The translations under genes were made by a program, and so were the position numbers. The notes under the pieces were generated by a model. That model searched no databases. It was not told where the DNA came from and saw only the letters and a list, made by a program, of their open reading frames with translations. This document shows positions 49,435-57,544 of a stretch of 64,000 bases of DNA, piece after piece; position 1 is the stretch's first letter, and the number at the start of each line of letters is the position of its first letter. Source of the stretch: an uncultured Eubacteriales bacterium (lineage in GTDB: Bacteria > Bacillota > Clostridia > Christensenellales > CAG-138); contig ONNZ01000006.1 of assembly GCA_900319345.1 (NCBI GenBank), positions 1 through 64,000 of the forward strand, in the 5' to 3' direction.

Positions 49435-52400
49435 TTACACCCGTTCCACCGAGAGCCGGACTGCTTCGCCGTTGATGTCCCAATCCTTCTCGTAGCCGGA
49501 GAGGTCGCCGGAGACGGCGTCGGCCAGGGTGTCGGCGGCGATATCCCGGGCGTACTTCTCGAACACGGCCTTGACCTTGTCGCTGCCGGCGTAGCCGATG
49601 CGGATATGGTCCGCCACCTCGAAGCCCGCCTCCTTGCGCATGGTCTGGAGCTTGCTGGTGAGCTCCCGCACGAAGCCCAGCTCGATGAGCTCCGGCGTCA
49701 GGTTGGTATCGAGGACCACGGTCACCTGCCCGTCGGTCTCGGACACCAATCCTTCCTTCTTCACGGCGGTGACCAGCACGTCCGCCTCGGTGAGCTCCAC
49801 AACTTGGCCGCCCGTCTCAAAGCAGTACTTGCCCTCCGCCTTGATGGCGTTCACGATCTCGTCGCCCGCCCCGGGCTCGGCCATCTTATTGCGGATGGCC
49901 CCCAGGAGCTTGCCGTACTTGGGCCCCAGGGTCCTTAGCTGAGGCTTCACCGCGTAGGAGATGAACCCGGAGGCGTCGGACACGAAGCTGACCGCTTTCA
50001 CGTTCAGCTCCTCGGCGATGATGGTGCCGTAGCCATCACTAAGGGGCTCGCCCTGGACGTACATGGCGGCAAGGGGCTGGCGGATCTTCATGGCGGCGTT
50101 GTTCCGGGCGGCCCGGCCCAAGGTCACGATGGCCAAAACCTCCTCCATGTTCTTTTCGAGGTCGGCGTCGATGAGGCTCTCGTCCACCACGGGGAAGTCG
50201 CAGAGATGCACGCTAAGGGGTGCGTCCTTCTCCACCCGGCGGACCATGTTCTGGTAGATGCTCTCTGCCATGAAGGGCACGAAGGGGGCGCAGATGAGGG
50301 TCAGCTCCTTCAGCACCGTGTAGAGGGTCATGTAGGCCGCTTCCTTGTCGGCGGTCATCTCGCTCCCCCAGTACCGGTTCCGGCACCGGCGCACGTACCA
50401 GTTGGAGAGCTCGTCCACGAAGGCTTGGAGCTCCCGGCCCGCCTCGGTGATCTTGAGGGCACTAAGGTCAGCGTCCACGGTTTGGATCAGGGTCTGCATC
50501 CTGGAAAGGACCCACCGGTCCATGAAGGACAGGTTTTCCCGCCGCAGCTGGTGCTTGGTGGGATCGAACTCGTCGATATCCGCATAGAGGATGTAGAAGG
50601 CGTAGGTGTTCCACAGGGTGCCCATGAACTTGCGCTGATACTCGCTGACCGCGTCGCCGGAGAACCGGGAGGGCAGCCAGGGGCTGGAGCCCGTGTAGAA
50701 GTACCAGCGGACGGCGTCGGCGCCCTGGGCGTCCAGCACGTCGAAGGGGTTCACCACGTTGCCCAGGTGCTTGCTCATCTTCTTGCCGTCCTTGTCGCAG
50801 ACAAGACCCAGCACCACGCAGTTTTTGAAGGGCGCCTCGTCGAAGAGGAGCGTCGCGATGGCGAGCAGCGTATAGAACCAACCCCGGGTCTGGTCGATGG
50901 CCTCGGAGATGAAGTCGGCGGGGTACCGGCGCTGGAACTTCTCCTTGTTCTCAAAGGGATAGTGCCACTGGGCGAAGGGCATGGAGCCGGAGTCGAACCA
51001 GCAGTCCATGACCACGCTCTCCCGCTTCATGCGCCCGCCGCACTGGGGGCACAGGACGGTGACCTGGTCGATGTAGGGCTTGTGGAGCTCGATATCCTCC
51101 GGGCAGTCCGGGGACATGGACTTTAGCTCCGCCTTGCTGCCCATCACATGGACCTTGCCGCAGTCCGGGCAGACCCACACGGGGAAGGGGGTGCCCCAGT
51201 ACCGCTCCCGGGTCACGGCCCAGTCGATGACGTTCTCCACGAAGTTGCCCATGCGGCCGTCCCGGATGGTCTCGGGGATCCAGTTGACGCTCTTGGTGAA
51301 CCGGACCAGCTTGTCCTTCACCGCGGTCATGCGGATGAACCACTCCTCCCGGGCGTAGTAGATGAGGGGCGTGTCGCAGCGCCAGCAGAAGGGGTAGCTA
51401 TGCTCGAACTGGGGCGCGCTGAACAGCTTCTCCTGCCGTTTCAAATCTTCGAGAACGGGCTTGTCCGCGTCCTTCACGAACAGGCCGTCGAAGGGGGTGC
51501 CGCCGCACATATGGCCCGAGGTGTTGACGAGCTGCAGGAAGGGCAGGTCGTAGATCTTGCCCACCCGGTTGTCGTCCTCGCCGAAGGCGGGGGCGATATG
51601 GACCACGCCGGTGCCCTCGTCCAAGGTCACGTAGTTGTCCGCCACCACCCGGTAGCCCTTCTTGCCGTTGAAGCCGGCGCTCATGTCGAACAGGGGCTCG
51701 TACTCCGTGCCGACGAGGGCGGAGCCGGGGAAGGTCTCCATGATCTCCACGTCCTCGCCCAGCACGTTCTTTACCAGCCCTTCGGCCAGGATGTACACCC
51801 CGTCCTCCCGGCGGGCCTTCACGTAGGTCTCATGGGCGTTGACGCACAAAGCTACGTTGCTGGGCAGCGTCCAGGGGGTGGTGGTCCACGCCAGGATGCA
51901 GGTGCCGCTGCCGTCCTTCAGGTAGAACTTGGCGATGGCGGAGGTCTCCTTCACGTCCTTGTAGCCCTGAGCCACCTCGTGGGAGGAGAGGGCGGTGCCG
52001 CAGCGGGGGCAGTAGGGCACGATCTTGTAGCCCTTATAGAGGAGCCCCTTGTCGTAGATGGTCTTCAGCGCCCACCACTCGGACTCGATGTAGTCGTCGT
52101 GATAGGTCACGTAGGGGTCGTCCATGTCCATCCAGTAACCCACCCGGTCGGACATGTCCGCCCACTCGGCGGAATATTTCCATACTGACTTCTTGCAGCC
52201 CTCGATGAAGGGCTCCACGCCGTACTGCTCGATCTGTTCCTTGCCGTCGAGGCCCAGCTGCTTCTCCACCTCCAGCTCCACGGGCAGGCCGTGGGTGTCC
52301 CAGCCGGCCTTGCGCAGCACGTCGTAGCCCTTCATGGTCCGGTAGCGGGGGATGATGTCCTTGATGCTCCGGGTCAGCACGTGGCCGATGTGGGGCTTGC

Positions 52401-52554
52401 CGTTGGCCGTGGGGGGGCCGTCGAAGACGGTGTAGGCGGGGGCGCCCTTGCGGAGCTCCACGCTCTTCTCGAACACATGGTTTTCCTTCCAGAAGGCCAG
52501 CACCTGCTTCTCCCGGTCCACGAACTTCAGATCCGTCGATACTTTGTCGTACAT
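49435..52554 (-). CDS. ileS: Isoleucyl-tRNA synthetase
   Basis: 1039 residues. Class I synthetase that charges tRNA-Ile. HIGH motif at 55-58 (GKPHIGHVL), KMSKH near 590 in place of KMSKS, an editing domain (CILAWTTTPWTLPSN), and paired zinc-like Cys motifs (VPYCPRCGTAL; VCPDCGKVH; CPQCGGR). The length, the KMSK variant and the C-terminal part fit the eukaryote-like type 2 IleRS, a group often less sensitive to mupirocin. ATG 52554 follows GGAGGAG. Controlled by a T-box leader. Confidence 0.95.
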   Translation of the reverse strand: MYDKVSTDLKFVDREKQVLAFWKENHVFEKSVELRKGAPAYTVFDGPPTANGKPHIGHVLTRSIKDIIPRYRTMKGYDVLRKAGWDTHGLPVELEVEKQLGLDGKEQIEQYGVEPFIEGCKKSVWKYSAEWADMSDRVGYWMDMDDPYVTYHDDYIESEWWALKTIYDKGLLYKGYKIVPYCPRCGTALSSHEVAQGYKDVKETSAIAKFYLKDGSGTCILAWTTTPWTLPSNVALCVNAHETYVKARREDGVYILAEGLVKNVLGEDVEIMETFPGSALVGTEYEPLFDMSAGFNGKKGYRVVADNYVTLDEGTGVVHIAPAFGEDDNRVGKIYDLPFLQLVNTSGHMCGGTPFDGLFVKDADKPVLEDLKRQEKLFSAPQFEHSYPFCWRCDTPLIYYAREEWFIRMTAVKDKLVRFTKSVNWIPETIRDGRMGNFVENVIDWAVTRERYWGTPFPVWVCPDCGKVHVMGSKAELKSMSPDCPEDIELHKPYIDQVTVLCPQCGGRMKRESVVMDCWFDSGSMPFAQWHYPFENKEKFQRRYPADFISEAIDQTRGWFYTLLAIATLLFDEAPFKNCVVLGLVCDKDGKKMSKHLGNVVNPFDVLDAQGADAVRWYFYTGSSPWLPSRFSGDAVSEYQRKFMGTLWNTYAFYILYADIDEFDPTKHQLRRENLSFMDRWVLSRMQTLIQTVDADLSALKITEAGRELQAFVDELSNWYVRRCRNRYWGSEMTADKEAAYMTLYTVLKELTLICAPFVPFMAESIYQNMVRRVEKDAPLSVHLCDFPVVDESLIDADLEKNMEEVLAIVTLGRAARNNAAMKIRQPLAAMYVQGEPLSDGYGTIIAEELNVKAVSFVSDASGFISYAVKPQLRTLGPKYGKLLGAIRNKMAEPGAGDEIVNAIKAEGKYCFETGGQVVELTEADVLVTAVKKEGLVSETDGQVTVVLDTNLTPELIELGFVRELTSKLQTMRKEAGFEVADHIRIGYAGSDKVKAVFEKYARDIAADTLADAVSGDLSGYEKDWDINGEAVRLSVERV

Positions 52555-52586
52555 ACTCTCCTCCAACTGTTTATTGAAAATAAAAA

Positions 52587-52820
52587 GTCTTCCGCCCCAA
52601 TACGGGGCGAAAGACCTGATCTTCCGCGGTACCACCCGCCTTGCGCAGCCGAAAGCCGCGCCGCTCGTATGCCCCTGTAACGGAGGGCCGCCGGAGGCCG
52701 CTACTCGTCGTTCACGTCCCCGCTCCCGGGTGATCTCACGCTATGCGCCCCTTGCCGCCTCGCACCGCCCGCGGCTCGCTTGAAGGGGGAGGCATCCGCT
52801 ACCTGTCCCGATCCACGTTT
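52587..52820 (-). ncRNA. T-box riboswitch leader of ileS
   Basis: On the minus strand the conserved T-box GGGTGGTACCGCGG (52637-52624) is followed by terminator stem GTCTTTCGCCCC / GGGGCGGAAGAC (52615-52587) and a T run. Upstream is a Stem I region of about 150 bases. An ATC at 52734-52732, followed by A, is a likely specifier codon for isoleucine. Uncharged tRNA-Ile would stabilise the antiterminator and allow ileS expression. Confidence 0.93.
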
Positions 52821-52826
52821 GGCGAT

Positions 52827-52855
52827 AGTATACACGAAAGGGGAACTTTTGTAAA
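52827..52855 (-). promoter_or_regulatory. ileS promoter
   Basis: Minus strand TTTACA (52855-52850), 17 bases, TATACT (52832-52827), directly before the T-box leader. Confidence 0.85.
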
Positions 52856-52865
52856 CCTTTTTTCT

Positions 52866-53002
52866 GCGCCTTTTTCTTTTCAGTGAAAAGTAAAAGGCGC
52901 CCCAAAAAGAAAAGCTTAGGAATACTAATCGAATAGAACTCCCAAGCTTTTTAGTATAGGTAAGTTTCTTTTGGGGCCCTTTTCTTTCCAAAGAAAAGGG
53001 CC
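52866..53002. repeat. Double-hairpin element family, copy D
   Basis: Hairpin 1 GCGCCTTTTTCTTTTCA / TGAAAAGTAAAAGGCGC (52866-52900); inner arms CCCCAAAAAGAAA / TTTCTTTTGGGG and CTTAGGAATACTAA / TTAGTATAGGTAAG; hairpin 2 GGCCCTTTTCTTT / AAAGAAAAGGGCC (52975-53002). Shares the AGGAATACTAAT/AAGAATACTAAT core with copy B. Lies between the ileS promoter and the end of the DUF2812 gene. Confidence 0.82.
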
Positions 53003-53021
53003 GAAGCTTTCAATAGGTTCC

Positions 53022-53522
53022 TTATTCGTGCAGCTGCCGCTCCCGCTGGAGCTCGTCCTTCTTGCCCTGGATGCGGCCGTAGGCGTAGGCAAGAACCCCG
53101 GCGCAAATGAGGTTGATACCGCCCAGGCCATTGTAGCGCAGGTTCATAAGCCCGATGCCCAGGTTGAGGATGCCGATGGGCAGCAGGATGCGGCCCATGT
53201 TGTTGAGCTGTTCGATGCGGGAGTCCAGATCGCTGTTCAGCTCGAAATGCCCCAGCTCGCTTTTGCGGCGGAAGTAGAGCCACTGCATCATGTGGCCGAT
53301 GTACTCTGCGCCGGTATCCTTCACGAAGGAGATATAAGCCTCGTCCGGCTTGCGGCACTCCAGCCGCACCTCGTAGGCGCTAGGGTCCGTCTTCTCGAAC
53401 CAATAGGTGCACCAGCCTATCTGGCACAGCGTCCAGCCGTCGGCCGCCATGCTATTGAGCCACATGTCCTCCTTTTCGAATTCCCACACCCAAAACCATT
53501 TGAATACCCTTTTCATGCTCAT
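53022..53522 (-). CDS. DUF2812 membrane protein
   Basis: 166 residues. An N-terminal soluble DUF2812 domain (about 1-95; FKWFWVWEFEKEDMWLNSMA, ADGWTLCQIGWCTYWFEK) and two membrane helices at the C-terminal end (about 108-148). DUF2812 proteins are regularly found next to PadR regulators and membrane proteins, as here, and are thought to act in envelope stress responses. ATG 53522 (or the ATG two codons later) follows GGAGGGAG. Third gene of the PadR operon. Confidence 0.82.
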   Translation of the reverse strand: MSMKRVFKWFWVWEFEKEDMWLNSMAADGWTLCQIGWCTYWFEKTDPSAYEVRLECRKPDEAYISFVKDTGAEYIGHMMQWLYFRRKSELGHFELNSDLDSRIEQLNNMGRILLPIGILNLGIGLMNLRYNGLGGINLICAGVLAYAYGRIQGKKDELQRERQLHE

Positions 53523-53536
53523 GCTCCCTCCCTGCT

Positions 53537-53794
53537 TTATGCCTGCGGCTGATCGTCGCCGTCGTCCTTCTTGTCCTTCTTCTCGCTGTCGAAGGACATG
53601 CCCACGACCATGCCGAGACACATGCCGATGGGCATCCACAGCCCCAGGTTCTTGGTGACCGCGCCGATAGCGGCACCCATGGCCAGGCCGATGCACATGC
53701 CCAGGACCATACCCGAGTCGGCCTCCTTCTTCCTTTCTTCCGGCAGCTCCGGCTGTTCCGGCTGCTCCTGCAGCTCTTTCCTCTTATCTTCCAT
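53537..53794 (-). CDS. Small glycine-rich membrane protein of the PadR operon
   Basis: 85 residues: charged N-terminus (KRKELQEQPEQPELPEERKK), a hydrophobic Gly/Met-rich middle (about 28-70, GMVLGMCIGLAMGAAIGAV) forming two membrane helices, and a charged tail. GGAGGGG lies 7 bases before the ATG, which shares one base with the PadR stop. Function unknown; the glycine-zipper-like middle suggests a pore or membrane-packing role, which is inference. Confidence 0.7.
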   Translation of the reverse strand: MEDKRKELQEQPEQPELPEERKKEADSGMVLGMCIGLAMGAAIGAVTKNLGLWMPIGMCLGMVVGMSFDSEKKDKKDDGDDQPQA

Positions 53795-54111
53795 CACGCT
53801 TCCCCTCCCAACACGATTTCTCCGTTCTCCACCAGCTCCTTGAGCCGGTCCAGTTCCCAGGTCAGGGCTTCCCGGCCCTTGTCCGTCAGGGCGTATTCCT
53901 TGCGGCGGCTGTCGTCCGCCCCGGGCACGCTCCGGATCCAGCCCTTGTCCAACAGCCCGTTGATCGCCCCATAGAGGGTCCCCGCCGCCAGCTTCACCCG
54001 GCCGTTGCTCATGCGCTCCGTTTCCTGCATGATGCCGTACCCGTGCCGGGGCGTGACCAGAGACAGCAGGATGTAATACACCGCCTCCGTCAGGGCCGCC
54101 TGTCCGTTCAT
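53794..54111 (-). CDS. PadR-family transcriptional regulator
   Basis: 105 residues, short PadR type. Winged helix with the family blocks TEAVYYILLSLVTPRHGYGI, LAAGTLYGAINGLLDKGWI and SRRKEYALTDKGREAL. AAAGGAGG precedes the ATG. First gene of a three-gene operon with the small membrane protein and DUF2812 protein; probably a repressor of its own promoter, where ATATCG repeats occur. Confidence 0.93.
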   Translation of the reverse strand: MNGQAALTEAVYYILLSLVTPRHGYGIMQETERMSNGRVKLAAGTLYGAINGLLDKGWIRSVPGADDSRRKEYALTDKGREALTWELDRLKELVENGEIVLGGEA

Positions 54112-54167
54112 ATCCTTTCCTCCTTTATCGGTCGCCTTTATATCGGCTGTCGTTATATCGTGATTAG

Positions 54168-54196
54168 AGCATATCGCCACCCGATATATTTGTCAA
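54168..54196 (-). promoter_or_regulatory. padR promoter with ATATCG operator repeats
   Basis: Minus strand TTGACA (54196-54191), 17 bases, TATGCT (54173-54168). The spacer contains ATATCG-GGTGG-CGATAT, and two more GATATA units follow downstream; these are likely PadR sites. Confidence 0.75.
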
Positions 54197-54388
54197 CCCC
54201 TATTTTCAACTTTTTTTCTTGCGGCGGTCGACAAGCCTTCCCCTCGGGGGGAAAGCCGGCCTCGCGTCCCTGTCCCAGTTGAATTTTGCCGGAGGGGATG
54301 ATATGATAACAACGACATGGAAAGCGCGCCCGTATCCGCGCAAAAATCATCCCGCATTGTGAAAAACGGATACGAAGGAGAGGGGACA

Positions 54389-55423
54389 ATGAACAAAGAG
54401 GAAAAGAAAAACAGTCTGAAGCAATCCCTGAGCAAAGGCGCGGAGCTTTTCGGCAAGGCGAAGAAAGCGGTCGTCAGCGCGGCGGACCAAAACAACGATG
54501 GAAAGCTCGATTTTCAGGACGTGTCCATCATGGTCAGCAGCCTCGGCACATCGGCCAAGAAAAGGGTCACCGACGTGGTGGAAACGGCCAAGGAAAGCGG
54601 AGAAACGTGGAACGAGAAACGAAACCAGCAGCGGCTGGAAGCGGAGAGGAGCACGCTGCGCCCCATCTTCCCGGACGATGTAGAGAAGTCCGACTTTGCG
54701 ATGCCCAGGCTCATTCGCGTCACCGACATGGACAAGAAGCATGAGGAGAGCGAGATATGCCGCGGCGCCGTGGGGTATGAGTCCGTCTTCAAAGATATCA
54801 AGGTCCTGAACATCTTTCAGGAAAGCATCGGCGCTTTTCCCATATCGCTGTACCCGGAGAAGACAACGGGGGCATATTACGTTGACCCCGTCTTTGCGGA
54901 TCGGTATATCGCCATGGACGAGTACTTCACCTTCCTGAAGGTGGCGCGGGTGAACGAGCTGCAAAAGATCGCCCAGGATTTAGGCGCAAAGCATTTCAAA
55001 GTGGTCTATGTGGACCAGAGCAAGGATGTGGTGACGAAGAAGGCCGCCGGGGCATTGTCTGCAAAGCTCATCCCGGGCAAGGTCGACGCAAGCGGGCAGC
55101 ACGATTCCGATTATAAGGGAGCGTCCCAGGTCAGGATCGCAGCCGAAATGGAGTTCGAGGGTCATGCCCCGGTGGAGCCCACGCTGGTATATCTGAAAAA
55201 GGAAACCTGCATCCAGATGCTCATCTCCCTGCGCATGGGCAGCAACGCCATGAAGCATCAGAAATACACGCTGAAATTGAGCAATTCCTCCGGGATAAAG
55301 GTGAAGGACGCCATAAAGATCGACGGGGCGTTGAACGCGTTGAAATGTGCGGGCAGCGTGACGGTGGCCAGCGAGGCGCAGAAGGAAGCCGAGAGGTTTT
55401 TCGAGTACGAGATAGATTTTTGA
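54389..55423 (+). CDS. Protein with EF-hand-like loop, function unknown
   Basis: 344 residues. N-terminal helical part with a calcium-loop-like sequence DQNNDGKLDFQD (Asp33, Asn35, Asp37, Lys39, Asp41, Asp44), then a charged helix (about 60-90) and a mixed C-terminal domain (about 100-344) with no family recognised. No signal peptide or membrane helix, so probably cytoplasmic. ATG 54389 follows GGAGAGGGGA. Monocistronic, followed by a palindromic repeat. Confidence 0.7.
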   Translation: MNKEEKKNSLKQSLSKGAELFGKAKKAVVSAADQNNDGKLDFQDVSIMVSSLGTSAKKRVTDVVETAKESGETWNEKRNQQRLEAERSTLRPIFPDDVEKSDFAMPRLIRVTDMDKKHEESEICRGAVGYESVFKDIKVLNIFQESIGAFPISLYPEKTTGAYYVDPVFADRYIAMDEYFTFLKVARVNELQKIAQDLGAKHFKVVYVDQSKDVVTKKAAGALSAKLIPGKVDASGQHDSDYKGASQVRIAAEMEFEGHAPVEPTLVYLKKETCIQMLISLRMGSNAMKHQKYTLKLSNSSGIKVKDAIKIDGALNALKCAGSVTVASEAQKEAERFFEYEIDF

Positions 55424-55448
55424 GCCCGTTAAACAGCATAGGTCGTAG

Positions 55449-55468
55449 GGGAGAGGCTTGCCTCTCCC
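55449..55468. repeat. GTAGGGG-type palindrome, second copy
   Basis: GGTCGTA then GGGAGAGGC-TT-GCCTCTCCC, then GTATT. Compare 32967-32986: the frame is the same, but the inner stem bases differ on both arms in a paired manner. Confidence 0.7.
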
Positions 55469-55544
55469 GTATTAATTTAGGGGACTTCTTTGAAACCAGA
55501 CAGTTACCTATATGAAATCAGAAGAAAACTTATAGATTTCAGGA

Positions 55545-55616
55545 GAAGACAAAGACAAGGACAAAGAAAAAGACAAGGACAAAGAAAAAGACAAAGGCAA
55601 AGACAAGGACAAGGAC
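55545..55616. repeat. GACAAG/GACAAA tandem low-complexity tract
   Basis: About 72 bases made of repeated GACAAG, GACAAA and GAAAAA units, purine-rich on the plus strand. No supported gene spans it; slippage-prone microsatellite-like tract before a large hairpin. Confidence 0.75.
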
Positions 55617-55667
55617 TTTTTTCTCTCTCTGCGAGAGAGGCCGCCTTGAGGCGGAAGAGAGAAAAAA
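55617..55667. terminator. Complex hairpin with T/A-rich outer arms
   Basis: Outer arms TTTTTTCTCTCT / AGAGAGAAAAAA enclose CCGCC-TTGA-GGCGG and an alternative CTCTCT-CTGCG-AGAGAG pairing. Could act as a terminator for the 54389 gene or be a dispersed intergenic repeat. Confidence 0.55.
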
Positions 55668-55716
55668 CGGCCCCTCCTTTGGGAGGAATGGGCCCGTATA
55701 GAGTGCGGAAAACGTC

Positions 55717-55745
55717 TTGCGCAGATGGGGCGATGGGTGTATAAT
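55717..55745 (+). promoter_or_regulatory. glnS promoter
   Basis: TTGCGC (55717-55722), 17 bases, TATAAT (55740-55745), 60 bp before the ATG. Confidence 0.75.
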
Positions 55746-55806
55746 ATGCTATTCAATGGGGCGGAAGGGCCCCATGTTTTGAGAATCTGACCCAAGGAGC
55801 ACGAAT

Positions 55807-57534
55807 ATGGAAGAAGCACCGAAGATCAAAAACTTCATCGAGGAAGCCATCGAGGAGGACCTGGAGAAGTTCCGGGCCCTGTATCCGGACAAGGAGCCCC
55901 GCGTCAAGACCCGGTTCCCGCCGGAGCCCAACGGGTATCTGCACATCGGCCACGCCAAGGCCCTGACCATCGACTTCTCCATGGCGGAGAAGTACGGCGG
56001 CACCTGCAACCTCCGCTACGACGACACCAACCCCACCAAGGAGGGGACGGAGTACGTGGACGCCATCGAGCAGGACATCCGCTGGCTGGGCTTCCAGTGG
56101 GACAAGCTGGTCTTCGGCTCTTCCTATTTCGATCAGTGCTACGAGCTCGCGAAGAAGCTGATCCGAAAGGGCGTGGCCTACGTGGACGACCTCACCAAGG
56201 AGGAGATGAAGGCCTACCGGGGCACCCTGACGGAGCCCGGCAAGAACAGCCCCTACAGGGATCGGTCCGTGGAGGAGAATTTGGACCTCTTCGAGCGCAT
56301 GAAGAACGGGGAGTTCGAGAACGGAGCGAAGACCCTTCGGGCCAAGATCGACATGGCCTCCCCCAACATCAACATGCGGGACCCGGCCCTCTATCGGATC
56401 ATCCACATCCCCCATCATCAGACCGGGGACAAGTGGTGCATCTACCCCATGTACGACTTTGCCCATCCCATCCAGGACGCCATCGAGGGCGTGACCCACA
56501 GTCTGTGTTCGTTGGAGTACGAGATCCATCGGCCCCTCTACAACTGGGTGGTGGAGCAGTGCGAGTTCGACAATAGGCCCAACCCCCGGCAGATCGAGTT
56601 TGCCCGGCTGAACCTGACCAACACGGTCATGAGCAAGCGGAAGCTTCGCATGCTGGTGGAGGAGGGCATCGTGTCCGGCTGGGACGATCCCCGGATGCCC
56701 ACCCTGTGCGCCATGCGCCGGAGGGGCTACCCCGCCGAAGCCATCCGGGACTTCCTCTCCCGCATCGGCGTCGCCAAGGCCGACTCCGTGGTGGAGACGG
56801 CCCTCCTCGAGGCCTGCGTCCGGGACAACCTGAACGCCACGGCCTACCGGATGATGGCGGTGACAGAGCCGGTGAAGCTCATCATCGAGAACTGGCCCGA
56901 GGGCAAGACGGAGGAGATCGAGCTCGAGAACCTGCCCGGCAACGAGGAAGCGGGCACCCGGACCGTCACCTTCTCCAAGGAGCTCTACATCGAAAGGAGC
57001 GACTTCGACCCCGACCCGCCCAAGAAGTTCTTCCGGCTGAAGCCCGGCGGCGAGGTCCGCCTGAAGGGGGCCTACATCGTCCTCTGCACGGGCTACGAGA
57101 CCGACGAGGACGGGAACGTGACCCTGATCCGCTGCACCTACGACCCCGAGACCCGGTCCGGCGAGTGCCAGCGGAAGGTCAAGGGCACCATCCACTGGCT
57201 TTCCACCCTGGACGCGGTCCCCGCGGAGCTTAGGCACTACGAGCCCCTGCTCGCGGAAACCGCCGCGGACGACGCGGAAGCCGAGGCCGAAGCCGAGGCC
57301 GAGGGCGAATACGTGGGCGGCGCCAAGGATCGGGATTTCTTGAAGACCATCAACCCCGACAGCCTCCAGATCCTCCAGGGCTTCGTGGAGCCCGCCGCGG
57401 CCAAGGCCCCCGCCGGCACCCGGTACCAGTTCCTGCGCATGGGCTACTACTGCGCGGATCTCGACACCAGCGCCGACAAGCCCGTGTTCAACCGGGTGGT
57501 GGGCCTGAAAGACTCCTTCAAACCGACTAAATGA
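55807..57534 (+). CDS. glnS: Glutaminyl-tRNA synthetase
   Basis: 575 residues, class I synthetase. [18 protein letters not shown] with HIGH at 46-49, [11 protein letters not shown], and the KMSKS-equivalent VMSKRKLRM near residue 278. C-terminal anticodon-binding beta barrels follow. A low-complexity Glu-Ala run ([11 protein letters not shown]) sits near residue 485-497, probably a surface loop. GlnRS with gltX next to it suggests direct tRNA-Gln charging rather than sole reliance on the amidotransferase. AAGGAGC precedes the ATG; gltX follows after 10 bp. Confidence 0.96.
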   Translation: MEEAPKIKNFIEEAIEEDLEKFRALYPDKEPRVKTRFPPEPNGYLHIGHAKALTIDFSMAEKYGGTCNLRYDDTNPTKEGTEYVDAIEQDIRWLGFQWDKLVFGSSYFDQCYELAKKLIRKGVAYVDDLTKEEMKAYRGTLTEPGKNSPYRDRSVEENLDLFERMKNGEFENGAKTLRAKIDMASPNINMRDPALYRIIHIPHHQTGDKWCIYPMYDFAHPIQDAIEGVTHSLCSLEYEIHRPLYNWVVEQCEFDNRPNPRQIEFARLNLTNTVMSKRKLRMLVEEGIVSGWDDPRMPTLCAMRRRGYPAEAIRDFLSRIGVAKADSVVETALLEACVRDNLNATAYRMMAVTEPVKLIIENWPEGKTEEIELENLPGNEEAGTRTVTFSKELYIERSDFDPDPPKKFFRLKPGGEVRLKGAYIVLCTGYETDEDGNVTLIRCTYDPETRSGECQRKVKGTIHWLSTLDAVPAELRHYEPLLAETAADDAEAEAEAEAEGEYVGGAKDRDFLKTINPDSLQILQGFVEPAAAKAPAGTRYQFLRMGYYCADLDTSADKPVFNRVVGLKDSFKPTK

Positions 57535-57544
57535 GGTAATAGAT

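Noticed and set aside
55545..55616. Possible CRISPR-like repeat array
   Set aside because: Units are 6-18 bases with no distinct spacers; it is a simple tandem tract. No cas genes are present.
55490..55744. 84-codon frame through the GACAAG repeat
   Set aside because: TTG start without a ribosome binding site, and the translation is mostly the microsatellite followed by hairpin sequence.
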